From Rhizobium sp. TH135 (GTDB lineage Bacteria > Pseudomonadota > Alphaproteobacteria > Rhizobiales > Rhizobiaceae), in NCBI RefSeq assembly GCF_002855515.1, contig NZ_PKRP01000004.1, positions 124,001-188,000 of the forward strand: a stretch of DNA of 64,000 nt, written 5' to 3'. Below are positions 55,393-64,000 of this stretch, one piece after another. Position 1 is the first letter of the stretch. Every line of letters starts with the position of its first letter. Below the pieces are notes generated by a model. That model worked only from the letters and a program-made list of their open reading frames with translations, was not told the DNA's origin and did no database searches. Both the position numbers and the translations under genes were made by a program.

Positions 55393-56028
55393 ATGTCGCT
55401 CCTATCCTATCTCGATTATGCGGGGATCGCCCTGTTTGCGGCGACGGGCGCGCTTGCCGCCTCCCGCAAGCAGCTCGACATGATCGGCTTTCTATTCTTC
55501 GCCGTCGTGACGGGGCTTGGCGGCGGCACGGTGCGCGATATCGTGCTTGGTCGCGTCCCCGTCTTCTGGGTGCTCAATCCGGATTACATCCTGGTCTGCT
55601 GCGCGATTGGCGTTGTGGTCTTCTTCACCGCCCATCTCGTCGAATCGCGCTACCGCCTTCTGATCTGGCTCGATGCGATCGGCCTCTCGGCCTATTGCGT
55701 CATGGGGGCGGCGAAGGGCCTTGCAGCGACCGGCTCGCCGACGATCGCGATCGTCACCGGAACCCTGACGGCAAGCCTCGGTGGCGTCCTGCGAGACCTC
55801 CTGGCAAACGAGCCTTCCGTGCTGCTGCGCCCGGAGATCTACATCACGGCTGCCCTTGTCGGTGCTGCCGTGTTCACGGCGGCAAACGAGCTTGGCATGC
55901 CCCTTTATGCGGCCTCCGCGATTGGAGCCGCAGCGGCATTTGTCATCCGTGGAGGAGCGCTGCACTTCGGATGGACGTTTCCGACCTACAAGCACAAGCC
56001 TGGCCGGCATCCGGACGAAGTCATGTGA
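55393..56028 (+). CDS. TRIC/UPF0126 membrane protein
   Basis: UPF0126 (YadS/TRIC-type) membrane protein, 211 residues, with about seven helices in two internal repeats. Each repeat bears the glycine-rich signature: VTGLGGGTVRDIVLGRVPVFW near residues 40-60 and LTASLGGVLRDLLANEPSVLL near 125-145. Relatives are trimeric cation channels, and some are reported to affect glycine. Inner membrane. It is convergent with irr, 16 bp apart. Confidence 0.88.
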   Translation: MSLLSYLDYAGIALFAATGALAASRKQLDMIGFLFFAVVTGLGGGTVRDIVLGRVPVFWVLNPDYILVCCAIGVVVFFTAHLVESRYRLLIWLDAIGLSAYCVMGAAKGLAATGSPTIAIVTGTLTASLGGVLRDLLANEPSVLLRPEIYITAALVGAAVFTAANELGMPLYAASAIGAAAAFVIRGGALHFGWTFPTYKHKPGRHPDEVM

Positions 56029-56044
56029 GGGGAGGGTAGGGCGT

Positions 56045-56494
56045 TCAGCCCTGCTTGGGCCGCAAGCGGATCACGACATCGACATGGGCGATTTCCATGC
56101 CTTCCGGCGGCGGCGGCAGATTGTCGATGCTGATATTGTTCACGGGAATGTCGAGAACCTTGTTCTCGCCTTCCACGAAGAAGTGGTGGTGGTCCGAGAC
56201 ATTCGTGTCGAAATAGGTCTTCGAGCTCTCGACCGCGAGCACCCGGATCAAACCGGCTTCGGTGAACTGGTGCAGGGTGTTGTAGACGGTCGCAAGCGAC
56301 ACCGGAAAATCAGCCGACAGCGCTTCCTCATGGAGTTCTTCCACGGTCAGATGCCGATCACCCTTTGCGAACAAAAGACCGGCAAGCGCAATGCGCTGCT
56401 TCGTCGGGCGCAGTCCCGAGCGACGCAGTTTGAGTTCGATACCCGTTTCGCAGGTTGCCATCGTCAAAGACGCACTCCAGTCGTTGCGTGGCAT
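56045..56494 (-). CDS. irr: Iron response regulator Irr
   Basis: Fur-superfamily regulator of rhizobial iron and haem homeostasis, 149 residues at the longest reading. The winged helix holds RRSGLRPTKQRIALAGLLF and SLATVYNTLHQFTEAGLI; the haem/metal-linked His triplet is in SDHHHFF near residue 107. Irr accumulates under iron limitation and represses haem synthesis while activating uptake. The start is uncertain: ATG 56494 lacks a ribosome site and ATG 56461 (MATCETGIEL) is the alternative. Its divergent position to fabA-fabB is typical of Rhizobiaceae. Confidence 0.92.
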   Translation of the reverse strand: MPRNDWSASLTMATCETGIELKLRRSGLRPTKQRIALAGLLFAKGDRHLTVEELHEEALSADFPVSLATVYNTLHQFTEAGLIRVLAVESSKTYFDTNVSDHHHFFVEGENKVLDIPVNNISIDNLPPPPEGMEIAHVDVVIRLRPKQG

Positions 56495-56760
56495 GCATAA
56501 GCATCCACAGATGTCGATATAGCTGCAAAATCAGGGTGTTTCAATAGTTGCAGTGGGCAGAAGCCCGCAGACGCCCGCTATTGGGCGGTTTTTGGCCCCT
56601 CGGGTCTGGTGATGCCCTTTTCCTTCCTGTATGCGACGATGATAAGAGGATGGGCAAAAATGCCCTGGGAACCAGCGGATGGGCGCGGGGCTTCAATTTG
56701 CCACCGTCTTGGTCTAATGGGTCCCGACGATGTGAAGCAGAGGGGGGAAGAAGAAGAACA
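56495..56760. other. irr-fabA intergenic region
   Basis: About 265 bp that must contain both promoters. The plus-strand reading frame running through it upstream of fabA has no support. I see no confident operator. Confidence 0.35.
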
Positions 56761-57276
56761 ATGGTTACGAGACAGTCCAGCTATAACTACGACGAAATCC
56801 TCGCCTGCGGCCGCGGTGAACTCTTTGGCGAGGGCAATGCGCAGCTCCCTCTGCCGCCGATGCTGATGGTCCACCGGATCACCGACATTTCGGAAACCGG
56901 CGGCGCCTTCGACAAGGGCTATATCCGCGCGGAATATGACGTGCGCCCCGACGACTGGTACTTCCCCTGCCATTTCCAGGGCAACCCCATCATGCCGGGC
57001 TGCCTCGGCCTCGACGGCATGTGGCAGCTGACCGGCTTCTTCCTCGGTTGGCTGGGTGAGCCCGGTCGCGGCATGGCTCTCTCCACCGGTGAGGTCAAGT
57101 TCAAGGGCATGGTGCGCCCCGAGACCAAGCTCCTGGAATACGGCATCGACTTCAAGCGCGTCATGCGCGGTCGCCTGGTGCTTGGTACGGCTGACGGCTG
57201 GTTGAAGGCCGATGGCGAAACTATCTATCAGGCATCCGACCTGCGCGTCGGTCTGTCGAAGGACAAGACGGCCTGA
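56761..57276 (+). CDS. fabA: 3-hydroxydecanoyl-ACP dehydratase/isomerase
   Basis: Bifunctional hot-dog fold enzyme, 171 residues, dehydrating 3-hydroxydecanoyl-ACP and isomerising trans-2 to cis-3-decenoyl-ACP, the branch point to unsaturated fatty acids. Catalytic His71 lies in [12 protein letters not shown] and Asp85 in CLGLDGMWQ, one residue offset from E. coli numbering. ATG 56761 is chosen because it gives the exact family N terminus, with GGGGGAAGAAG upstream. fabB follows after 44 bp. Its cis-unsaturated products are also the substrates of the cyclopropane synthase elsewhere in this window. Confidence 0.95.
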   Translation: MVTRQSSYNYDEILACGRGELFGEGNAQLPLPPMLMVHRITDISETGGAFDKGYIRAEYDVRPDDWYFPCHFQGNPIMPGCLGLDGMWQLTGFFLGWLGEPGRGMALSTGEVKFKGMVRPETKLLEYGIDFKRVMRGRLVLGTADGWLKADGETIYQASDLRVGLSKDKTA

Positions 57277-57320
57277 TACGGCCCGGTCCGCACCTGAAGT
57301 TCATAAAGAAGGTCTGAGAG

Positions 57321-58544
57321 ATGAGACGGGTTGTAGTAACAGGTCTTGGCATCGTGTCCTCCATCGGTGCCGATGCCGCCGAAGTCACCGCTTCGCTGCG
57401 CGATGCCAAGTCGGGCATCACCTTTTCTCCCGATTTCGCCGAGCACGGCTTCCGGTGCCAGGTCTGGGGTAAGCCCAATCTGGATCCGACGGAACTCGTC
57501 GACCGCCGTGCCATGCGTTTCCTGTCCCAGGGCGGCGCCTGGAACCATGTTGCCATGAAGCAGGCAATTGCCGATGCTGGCCTCGAAGAGGCCGACTATC
57601 AGCAGAACGAGCGCGTCGGCATCATCATGGGTTCCGGCGGCCCGTCGACTAAGCAGATCGTCGAAGCGGCTGACATCGTCCGCCAGAACAACAGCCCCAA
57701 GCGCATCGGCCCGTTTGCCGTGCCGAAGGCCATGTCGTCGACCGCATCTGCCACGCTTGCCACATGGTTCAAGCTGCACGGCGTCAACTATTCGATCTCG
57801 TCTGCCTGCTCGACCTCGGCCCATTGCATCGGCAATGCCTACGAGATGATCCAGTGGGGCAAGCAGGACATGGTCTTTGCCGGCGGCCACGAGGATCTCG
57901 ACTGGTCCATGTCGAGCCTGTTCGATGCCATGGGCGCGATGTCGTCGAAGTACAACGACACGCCTTCGACCGCCTCCCGCGCCTATGACGTCTCCCGCGA
58001 CGGCTTCGTCATCGCCGGAGGTGCCGGCGTTGTGGTTCTGGAAGAGCTCGAGCACGCCAAGGCCCGCGGCGCCAAGATCTATGCCGAAATCGTCGGCTAT
58101 GGCGCGACCTCCGATGGCTACGACATGGTCGCCCCATCGGGCGAAGGTGCCATGCGCTGCATGCGTCAGGCACTCGCGACCGTCACTGGCGAAGTTGATT
58201 ACATCAACACGCACGGCACCTCGACGCCGGTGGGTGATAGCAAGGAAATCGGCGCGATCCGCGAAGTCTTCGGCGACAAGATCCCGCATATCCAGTCGAC
58301 CAAGTCTCTGACAGGTCACTCGCTGGGTGCCGCCGGCGTCCAGGAATCGATCTACGGCCTTCTGATGATGCAGGAGAAGTTCATCGGCGAGAGCGCGCAT
58401 ATCACCGAGCTCGATCCGGAATTCGAAGGCGTGCCGGTCGTGCGCAAGCGCATCGACAACGCCAAGATCGACACCGTCCTGTCGAACTCCTTCGGCTTCG
58501 GCGGCACCAATGCGACGCTGGTCTTCCAGCGCCATAACGGCTGA
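57321..58544 (+). CDS. fabB: 3-oxoacyl-ACP synthase I
   Basis: Beta-ketoacyl-ACP synthase I, 407 residues, elongating cis-3-decenoyl-ACP and other acyl-ACPs. The thiolase-fold triad is Cys163 ([10 protein letters not shown]), the first His in [12 protein letters not shown] and the second in [11 protein letters not shown]. Pairing with fabA makes the anaerobic-type unsaturated fatty acid route. In many rhizobia fabI follows directly; here a hairpin and an opposite-strand regulator follow instead. Confidence 0.96.
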   Translation: MRRVVVTGLGIVSSIGADAAEVTASLRDAKSGITFSPDFAEHGFRCQVWGKPNLDPTELVDRRAMRFLSQGGAWNHVAMKQAIADAGLEEADYQQNERVGIIMGSGGPSTKQIVEAADIVRQNNSPKRIGPFAVPKAMSSTASATLATWFKLHGVNYSISSACSTSAHCIGNAYEMIQWGKQDMVFAGGHEDLDWSMSSLFDAMGAMSSKYNDTPSTASRAYDVSRDGFVIAGGAGVVVLEELEHAKARGAKIYAEIVGYGATSDGYDMVAPSGEGAMRCMRQALATVTGEVDYINTHGTSTPVGDSKEIGAIREVFGDKIPHIQSTKSLTGHSLGAAGVQESIYGLLMMQEKFIGESAHITELDPEFEGVPVVRKRIDNAKIDTVLSNSFGFGGTNATLVFQRHNG

Positions 58545-58568
58545 TCACAAGACAGCAGACATAAAAAA

Positions 58569-58592
58569 GCCTGGCGCGTTACCGCGCCAGGC
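58569..58592 (-). terminator. Terminator between fabB and LuxR-like gene
   Basis: GCCTGGCGCG pairs with CGCGCCAGGC around TTAC (plus-strand reading). On the minus strand it is followed by TTTTTTAT, so it is a strong intrinsic terminator for the LuxR-like gene and probably also stops fabA-fabB. Confidence 0.8.
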
Positions 58593-58630
58593 GTTCATCC
58601 GAAGTGGTCCGCCAGCCGTGGGAGTTCGGC

Positions 58631-58894
58631 TTACTTCGGTTGATGGGGATCGGTATGGTCGATGACGCCGATCAGCATGGCGAGGCTCACCGCATGCATC
58701 AGATTGCTCGCCTCAAGCTTTTCCTGGGCGCTGACCAAAGCCAGGTTCACCTCTTGATTTGATAAAGCCAGTACATTGGCAGCCTCATCCGAGCGCATGC
58801 CTTCGGCCACCAGCTGCAGACAGCGGATTTCCCGGTCGGATAGGGCCGGAAAAGAGGAATCCCTCCCGATGGCCCGTATGGTATCGGTTTTCAT
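58631..58894 (-). CDS. LuxR-type HTH-only protein
   Basis: Protein of 87 residues consisting of little more than a GerE/LuxR helix-turn-helix: LSDREIRCLQLVAEGMRSDEAANVLALSNQEVNLALVSAQEKLEA, ending in a short hydrophobic helix (AVSLAMLIGVI). There is no receiver or autoinducer domain. ATG 58894 is preferred; a GTG at 58936 adds 14 residues. Such stand-alone HTH proteins occur in rhizobia next to fabB, but function is unknown. The recognition helix keeps the usual hydrophobic spacing. Confidence 0.65.
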   Translation of the reverse strand: MKTDTIRAIGRDSSFPALSDREIRCLQLVAEGMRSDEAANVLALSNQEVNLALVSAQEKLEASNLMHAVSLAMLIGVIDHTDPHQPK

Positions 58895-59102
58895 GATCAA
58901 AGTTGCCGCAATGGAGATACGCGACTTGATGAACACATCAGGTCGTCAAGCGGCGCAGATATCATTCTGATGGGCGGCAGTCGTTCACCGCAGACGACAA
59001 GCTTTTATCCGTGCGCGCTAATCAAGCGGTCTGCGGCGCAATAAAGCGTTCTCACAATCGAATTAGGAACCTTCGAGCCTGGATTGTCAAGTTGTCGACG
59101 GT

Positions 59103-60125
59103 TCACGCAGACTTGCGCTCCCGCACCTCTGTCGGCGTCGAACCGAACCACCGCGTCACGGATCGGGTGAAGGCGCTGGGCGCCGAATAGCCTAGGCGAT
59201 AGCAGATCTCGGAGATCGGCAGCTCGCTTTCCGTCAGCAGGTTGAAGCTGACGTCCTTCCTGATCTGATCCCGCAAATCGTTGAGACTCGTCCCCTGGGC
59301 GGCCAGTCGCCTCTGGAAGGTCCTCTCTGAGAGTCCGAAATAGGGGGCGATCTCGGAAAGAGGATAGTCGTCATCTGACACGTGAAGCAGCAGATACTGC
59401 CTGACCTGCTCAAGGAAATCCGCCGGCTTGTCCGGCAGGGCAGTTCTCAGGCTGCGGCACTGAAGATCCATCAGCTCGAAAAGGCGTCGATCGCCCGTGG
59501 GATTGTGCGCATCCAGAAAGCTGGGGGGGAAGTGAACGCAGTTCATACCGGCCGCAAATCTTATCCGGCGCGACAGAAGCTGCCGGAAAGGCTGCGGATT
59601 GCGCGGCTGCTGCCGTTCCAGCTCGATCTCGATGCTGTCGCTGCTGGTGAGCTCCTTTGCCCTCTGCATCACAAGACCCACGGACATGTCGACATACTGG
59701 TCGCGCTTCACGATGATGGGTGCAAAGGTCCAGGCTAGGTGTGCCCCGCGCTCGTCGATCGAGAGCCTGGAATAGCTGGTATGGGTAACATACTGGATGT
59801 GGCCGTCGAGGAAGCGCACGAAGTCTAACCCGGTCGGCGCTGCCATCAGGCCGTAGCCGAAGGGGCCGGTCGAGCCCGCCTCATAGCCCTTGATGCTGGT
59901 CAGCCCAAACGCTTCGTCATCGGCCAGCAACGCACAGGCCTCCAGAAGCCTGCAGAGGCGGTCGAGGCTGATCCGCGCTGTCAAGCTCTGGAACACCTCT
60001 GGATCGATGTCCAGCGCCTTGCAAATCGGCTTTATATCGATGCCATAGGACTGGGCATGCTCGACCACCGCAGAGGCGAGGCCGGCTACGGTGGTCAATT
60101 CATCGGTGAGGTTCCGAGGAGGCAT
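59103..60125 (-). CDS. AraC-family regulator with arabinose-binding-like domain
   Basis: AraC/XylS-family transcription factor, 340 residues. The N-terminal two-thirds is the Arabinose_bd (OruR/ArgR-like) sensor: VVEHAQSYGIDIKPICKALDIDPEVF near residues 20-45. The C-terminal DNA-binding domain carries two helix-turn-helix motifs: LSEIAPYFGLSERTFQRRLAAQGTSL (about 258-283) and ISEICYRLGYSAPSAFTRSVTRWFGSTPTEVR (about 303-334). Effector and targets are unknown; no obvious catabolic operon adjoins it. Confidence 0.87.
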   Translation of the reverse strand: MPPRNLTDELTTVAGLASAVVEHAQSYGIDIKPICKALDIDPEVFQSLTARISLDRLCRLLEACALLADDEAFGLTSIKGYEAGSTGPFGYGLMAAPTGLDFVRFLDGHIQYVTHTSYSRLSIDERGAHLAWTFAPIIVKRDQYVDMSVGLVMQRAKELTSSDSIEIELERQQPRNPQPFRQLLSRRIRFAAGMNCVHFPPSFLDAHNPTGDRRLFELMDLQCRSLRTALPDKPADFLEQVRQYLLLHVSDDDYPLSEIAPYFGLSERTFQRRLAAQGTSLNDLRDQIRKDVSFNLLTESELPISEICYRLGYSAPSAFTRSVTRWFGSTPTEVRERKSA

Positions 60126-60240
60126 TGGACCGCTGGCGCCAGAAGTGAAGCTGTTGGCGTGAGATGCTAAGCCAGCGGATGTCCAGAGTCGAGGGCCGCG
60201 TAGTCTATGGTCGAACGCGGCCGTTCACGATCACGCGTGC

Positions 60241-61257
60241 TCAGCGCTTGGCCCAGAGCACCTTGAAGCGGGCATTGCGGCAGACTTCGCCATGCTGCTT
60301 GAAATGCGCACCCAGCACCGGCTCGTACGGCAGTCCACGATTGGCCACCATCAGGAGGTCTCCGCCGCCGCGCAACGCTTCTGCTGCCGCCTTGATCATG
60401 GCAGCGCCGATCGATGGCTCAGCAGCATGACCCTCGTGGAAAGGCGGGTTCATGATGACCAGATCGTACTTTTCCTTCGGCGGTTCGCTGGCCAAATCCT
60501 GCCAGAAGAAACGCGTCGTCAGATCAGGGCAGTTCTTCGCCAGATTGCGCTTGGCATGCTCCAGCGCCTCGTGGCTCGCTTCGAACAGGTCGATGCGATT
60601 GGTGCGCGGCGCAGCCTGGGCCAGCATCACCGATAGATAACCCCAGCCTGCGCCAAAATCAGCGGCATTTCCATTGAAGTCGGCCGGGAAGCGGCTTGCC
60701 AGCAATTCCGAACCTTCGTCGGCATGCGCATGGGAGAAGAGACCGGAGCGGGTCTCGAACCGTCCCTCGACCGTCACGGATTTCGCAGCAAGCGCTGCAA
60801 CCAGCGTGGCGGTGTCGGCGGGAACCGTGAACCAGACTGCGACGCCGTGATATTTCGGCGTGGACTCGGGCTCGAGCCCCAGGCGATCGAGCTGCTTGCG
60901 AAGCGGCACGATCCCGTCTTCCTTCGCGCCGGCCACAACGACGGTGCCGCCGGCCTTGACGCGCTTCAGCGCCTCGGCGATGCGATCCTCGTTGACGCCC
61001 TTGTGCTTGCCGCACAGGACGAGCGCGCCATCATAGGATTCGCCCTCGACGGCGGGAAGGGGCTTCAGATGGCTGGCTTCGAGCCGCCGAAACTCGGGGC
61101 GGAAATCCTGCACCGCCGTCAGTTCGGCTGCGAAGCCTTCGGGTTTTGCAAATCCGGCTTCCGCGCCGAGGAAGAGCCAACGGCTTTCTGCAGCCGGTAG
61201 AGCGACAGCCTCGGTGACGAAGGGATGGAAAAGGGTCTTCAGGCTTTCGCGGCTCAT
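60241..61257 (-). CDS. RsmC-like class I methyltransferase
   Basis: SAM-dependent methyltransferase of the RsmC/RlmG (MTS) type, 338 residues. It has a degenerate N-terminal duplicate and a C-terminal catalytic domain with ADFGAGWGYLSVMLA (motif I, about residue 195) and the base-flipping motif IV NPPFHEGHAAE near 265. Relatives methylate guanines in 16S or 23S rRNA (m2G). Which nucleotide this one modifies is not evident. ATG 61257 is used. It lies just downstream of pnp on the same strand, separated by the pnp terminator. Confidence 0.87.
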   Translation of the reverse strand: MSRESLKTLFHPFVTEAVALPAAESRWLFLGAEAGFAKPEGFAAELTAVQDFRPEFRRLEASHLKPLPAVEGESYDGALVLCGKHKGVNEDRIAEALKRVKAGGTVVVAGAKEDGIVPLRKQLDRLGLEPESTPKYHGVAVWFTVPADTATLVAALAAKSVTVEGRFETRSGLFSHAHADEGSELLASRFPADFNGNAADFGAGWGYLSVMLAQAAPRTNRIDLFEASHEALEHAKRNLAKNCPDLTTRFFWQDLASEPPKEKYDLVIMNPPFHEGHAAEPSIGAAMIKAAAEALRGGGDLLMVANRGLPYEPVLGAHFKQHGEVCRNARFKVLWAKR

Positions 61258-61287
61258 GGCTTGGTCTTCTCTCTCGGCGAACAAAAA

Positions 61288-61311
61288 AGGCGCGGAATTT
61301 CTCCCGCGCCT
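61288..61311 (-). terminator. Intrinsic terminator of pnp
   Basis: Minus strand: AGGCGCGG and CCGCGCCT pair around an 8-nt loop and are followed by TTTTTTGTT. It lies 21 bp after the pnp stop. Confidence 0.85.
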
Positions 61312-61332
61312 CGGATCGGGTACGACGTCCGC

Positions 61333-63471
61333 TTATTCAGCGGCTTCGCCATCCTTCTTCTCGGCAACGATTTCCTTGCCGGTCGTCTGGTCGACGGCCT
61401 TCATGGAGAGGCGAACCTTGCCGCGCTCATCGAAGCCCATCAGCTTGACCCAGACCTTGTCGCCTTCCTTGACGACGTCAGAGGTCTTGGCAACGCGCTC
61501 GGAAGCAAGCTGCGAGATGTGCACGAGGCCGTCACGCGAGCCGAAGAAGTTGACGAAGGCGCCGAAGTCGGCGGTCTTCACAACGGTGCCTTCATAGACG
61601 ACGCCGACTTCCGGCTCGGCCACGATCGAGTGGATCCACTTGCGGGCTGCTTCGATTTCCTTGCCGGAGGCAGAGGCGATCTTCACGGTGCCGTCATCTT
61701 CGATGTTGATCTTGGCGCCGGTCTTTTCGACGATTTCGCGGATGACCTTGCCGCCCGAACCGATGACTTCACGGATCTTGTCGACCGGGATGTTCATCAC
61801 TTCTATGCGCGGAGCGAACTCGCCGAGCTGGCCACGGCTTTCCGAAAGGGCGTTCGCCATTTCGTTGAGGATGTGCTTGCGGCCACCCTGAGCCTGGCCG
61901 AGCGCGACCTTCATGATCTCTTCGGTGATACCGGCGATCTTGATGTCCATCTGCAGCGAGGTGATGCCGTCGGCAGTACCCGCTACCTTGAAGTCCATGT
62001 CGCCGAGGTGGTCTTCGTCACCCAGGATGTCGGAGAGAACTGCAAAGCGCTCGCCTTCCAGGATCAGACCCATGGCGATACCGGCAACCGGCTTGGCCAG
62101 CGGAACGCCGGCGTCCATCAGAGCGAGCGAGGTGCCGCAAACGGTGGCCATCGAGGACGAGCCGTTCGACTCGGTGATCTCGGAGACGACGCGCAGCGTG
62201 TAAGGGAACTGCTCTGCAGACGGCAGCATCGGGCGGATAGCGCGCCAGGCGAGCTTGCCGTGACCGATTTCGCGGCGGCCCGGGGAGCCCATGCGACCAG
62301 TTTCACCGACCGAGTAGGGCGGGAAGTTGTAATGCAGAAGGAAGCGTTCTTTGTACATGCCGGTCAGCGAGTCGACATACTGTTCGTCTTCGCCGGTGCC
62401 GAGCGTGGCAACAACGATCGCCTGCGTCTCGCCGCGGGTGAAGAGAGCCGAACCGTGCGTACGCGGCAGGATACCGACTTCCGATACGATCGCACGAACG
62501 GTCGACAGGTCGCGGCCGTCGATGCGGCTCTTCGTGTCGAGGATGTTCCAGCGAACGATCTTCGCCTGCAGGTGCTTGAAGACGGCACCGATGACTTCGT
62601 TCGAATACTTCGGCTCTGCACCTTCCGGGAAGAAGTGTGCCTTCACCTTGGCCTTGACGGCGTCGACGGCGGCGTAACGATCAGCCTTCTGGGTGATCTT
62701 GTAGGCAGCGCGCAGTTCGGTCTCGGCGATCGAGAGCATTTCGGCTTCGAGAGCGGAATGATCTTCCGGCTCGAATTCGCGGGGCTCCTTGGCAGCCACT
62801 TCAGCGAGCTTGATGATCGCGTCGATGACCGGCTGGAAGCCCTTGTGGCCGAACATGACGGCACCGAGCATGACGTCTTCGTTCAGTTCCTTGGCTTCCG
62901 ACTCGACCATCAGGACGGCGTCCTGGGTGCCGGCAACGACGAGGTCCAGAACCGACTCGTCCATCTCGTCGAGATGCGGGTTCAGAACGTATTCGCCGTT
63001 GATGTAGCCAACGCGGGCGCCACCGACCGGGCCCATGAAGGGAACGCCGGAGAGGGTGAGGGCAGCCGAAGCGGCAACCATCGACAGGACGTCAGGGTCG
63101 TTCTCGAGGTCATGCTGGATGACGGTGACGACGACCTGGGTGTCGTTCTTGTAGCCTTCCGGGAAGAGCGGGCGGATCGGGCGGTCGATCAGGCGGGAAA
63201 CCAGCGTTTCCTTTTCCGACGGACGACCTTCGCGCTTGAAATAGCCACCCGGGATCTTGCCGGCGGCATAGGTCTTTTCCTGGTAATTGACGGTGAGCGG
63301 GAAGAAGTCCTGGCCCGGCTTCGGCGACTTGGCCGAAACGACGGTGGCGAGAACAACGGTTTCGCCATAGGTGGCGAGAACGGCGCCGTCGGCCTGGCGG
63401 GCGATCTTGCCCGTTTCCAGCTTCAGCGGGCGGCCTGCCCACTCGATCTCAACGCTGTGAACATCAAACAT
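61333..63471 (-). CDS. pnp: Polynucleotide phosphorylase
   Basis: 3'-5' phosphorolytic exoribonuclease, 712 residues, core of the RNA degradosome. Two RNase PH domains (about residues 10-230 and 310-540) flank a helical linker; the catalytic second domain shows TRGETQ and [13 protein letters not shown] with [17 protein letters not shown] near 475-495. The KH domain ([20 protein letters not shown]) and S1 domain ([19 protein letters not shown]) close the protein. ATG 63471 follows AAGGACA. It is downstream of rpsO, the classic rpsO-pnp arrangement, with a hairpin between. Confidence 0.97.
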   Translation of the reverse strand: MFDVHSVEIEWAGRPLKLETGKIARQADGAVLATYGETVVLATVVSAKSPKPGQDFFPLTVNYQEKTYAAGKIPGGYFKREGRPSEKETLVSRLIDRPIRPLFPEGYKNDTQVVVTVIQHDLENDPDVLSMVAASAALTLSGVPFMGPVGGARVGYINGEYVLNPHLDEMDESVLDLVVAGTQDAVLMVESEAKELNEDVMLGAVMFGHKGFQPVIDAIIKLAEVAAKEPREFEPEDHSALEAEMLSIAETELRAAYKITQKADRYAAVDAVKAKVKAHFFPEGAEPKYSNEVIGAVFKHLQAKIVRWNILDTKSRIDGRDLSTVRAIVSEVGILPRTHGSALFTRGETQAIVVATLGTGEDEQYVDSLTGMYKERFLLHYNFPPYSVGETGRMGSPGRREIGHGKLAWRAIRPMLPSAEQFPYTLRVVSEITESNGSSSMATVCGTSLALMDAGVPLAKPVAGIAMGLILEGERFAVLSDILGDEDHLGDMDFKVAGTADGITSLQMDIKIAGITEEIMKVALGQAQGGRKHILNEMANALSESRGQLGEFAPRIEVMNIPVDKIREVIGSGGKVIREIVEKTGAKINIEDDGTVKIASASGKEIEAARKWIHSIVAEPEVGVVYEGTVVKTADFGAFVNFFGSRDGLVHISQLASERVAKTSDVVKEGDKVWVKLMGFDERGKVRLSMKAVDQTTGKEIVAEKKDGEAAE

Positions 63472-63788
63472 ATCTTGTCCTTCGTATGCGGACCTTCGTC
63501 CTGCCGAATTGGCAGGGGGCGGTCGGTCTGCAATGTGCTGACGCAATCACGGGCAAGACAGTGGGAGGCTTCGGAAACGGCCACGGCCGGCATATGCATC
63601 CTTCGGGATGCGGAAGCGTCCAACAATCCTGCCCCATGACAGGTCATCGGTTGTCGTCGACAGATCCGGCCCATCCGGTCTGTCGTTCGTTCCGGGCGAT
63701 CGTCGCGCGGAACCGGTCGCGGGTCGTCTGGCCTGACCCGGAAAGGCAACCGGCGGATCTTCGTCTCCGAAGACCCGCCGGGAACTTG
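63472..63788 (-). other. rpsO-pnp intergenic region
   Basis: About 317 bp between rpsO and pnp. It contains the 63750-63781 hairpin and otherwise no gene; reading frames crossing it are poor. It probably holds a pnp promoter and the leader through which PNPase limits its own mRNA, as known in other bacteria. Confidence 0.4.
63750..63781 (-). terminator. Hairpin after rpsO
   Basis: CCGGCGG-AT-CTTCG... pairs with its complement (one A-C mismatch, 13 of 14 pairs) around a TCTC loop, 7 bp after the rpsO stop. No strong T-run follows on the minus strand; it may be a partial terminator or RNase III site between rpsO and pnp. Confidence 0.6.
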
Positions 63789-64000
63789 TTAGCGACGGAT
63801 GCCGAGGCTGGTGATCAGCTTCGTGTAGCGAGCCTCGTCCTGCTTCTTGACATAGTCGAGAAGCGAACGGCGGGTCGAAACCATGGTCAGAAGGCCACGA
63901 CGCGAGTGGTTGTCCTTCTTGTGACCCTTGAAGTGTTCCGTCAGGTTGGTGATACGCTCGGTCAGGATTGCGACCTGAACTTCCGGAGAACCGGTGTCGC
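63789..64000 (-). CDS. rpsO: 30S ribosomal protein S15 (partial)
   Basis: C-terminal 70 or so codons of S15; the 5' part lies beyond the window. The visible sequence begins [16 protein letters not shown], continues [19 protein letters not shown] with the conserved His/Asp rRNA-contact residues, and ends with [10 protein letters not shown], all standard for S15. It binds 16S rRNA at the platform. TAA stop at 63789. pnp follows downstream as in most bacteria. Confidence 0.97.
   Translation of the reverse strand, partial: DTGSPEVQVAILTERITNLTEHFKGHKKDNHSRRGLLTMVSTRRSLLDYVKKQDEARYTKLITSLGIRR

Noticed and set aside
61225-63639. 804-codon frame opposite pnp
   Set aside because: Antisense shadow of pnp; it crosses the pnp terminator and start region.

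Overview
This 64 kb window is chromosomal DNA from a member of the Rhizobiaceae (Rhizobium/Agrobacterium/Ciceribacter relatives). The call rests on high GC, closely packed operons with ATGA/GTGA overlaps, and several rhizobial hallmarks: the glpD-glpSTPQUV-glpK glycerol ABC operon, a smo/mtlK polyol operon, Irr next to fabA-fabB, an RpoE/ChrR pair, a NfeR1 (alpha-r14)-like small RNA, and the TIGR02300 'FYDLN' protein near cmk-rpsA. I found no insertion sequence, prophage, integrase, CRISPR array or toxin-antitoxin pair; the content looks like core or stable accessory chromosome.

Layout. 0.1-8.9 kb (minus): histidine utilisation operon hutF-hutH2-hutI-hutH-hutG-hutU-hutD, giving the five-step route through formylglutamate. 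9.0-18.9 kb (minus): SorC-type regulator, then a polyol ABC importer (binding protein, two permeases, ATPase), sorbitol dehydrogenase, mannitol dehydrogenase, a HAD phosphatase and an FGGY pentulose kinase. 19.0-21.2 kb (plus): DUF4142 protein and a type II NADH dehydrogenase. 21.3-24.5 kb (plus): cobalamin riboswitch followed by a BtuD/BtuF/BtuC-type importer. 24.6-34.6 kb (plus): GlpR repressor, glycerol-3-phosphate dehydrogenase, glycerol ABC importer and glycerol kinase.

34.6-37.3 kb (minus): ATP-dependent DNA ligase and MBL-fold exonuclease of the ligase-associated repair module. 37.3-43.4 kb: an ECF sigma factor RpoE with its ChrR anti-sigma factor and a DUF2177 membrane protein (minus), divergent from a FAD oxidoreductase-DUF1365-cyclopropane synthase operon (plus), then a convergent SDR. 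Matching ECF-type promoters (18-nt spacers) sit on both strands of the divergent region. 43.4-45.1 kb: a phosphohexomutase and a small RNA gene with three anti-Shine-Dalgarno loops. 45.4-50.2 kb: RNase D-like exonuclease behind a Pho box, small proteins, a nicotinamide phosphoribosyltransferase and a Pro/Ala-rich protein of unknown function. 50.2-64 kb: housekeeping genes rpsA, cmk, TIGR02300, tRNA-Ala(GGC), ydcF-like, irr, fabA, fabB, an AraC regulator, an RsmC-like methyltransferase, pnp and the 3' part of rpsO.

Most noteworthy observations: (1) the two glycerol-transporter ATPases are complementary degenerates, so only one composite ATP site would be canonical; (2) HutH2 lacks the Ala-Ser-Gly triad that forms the MIO cofactor; (3) a NfeR1-like sRNA with a well-formed promoter and terminator; (4) mirrored RpoE-type promoters linking the sigma factor to a lipid-modifying operon; (5) aroA and fabI are absent from the places where I would expect them in rhizobia. 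I did not find a clearly new multi-gene system.
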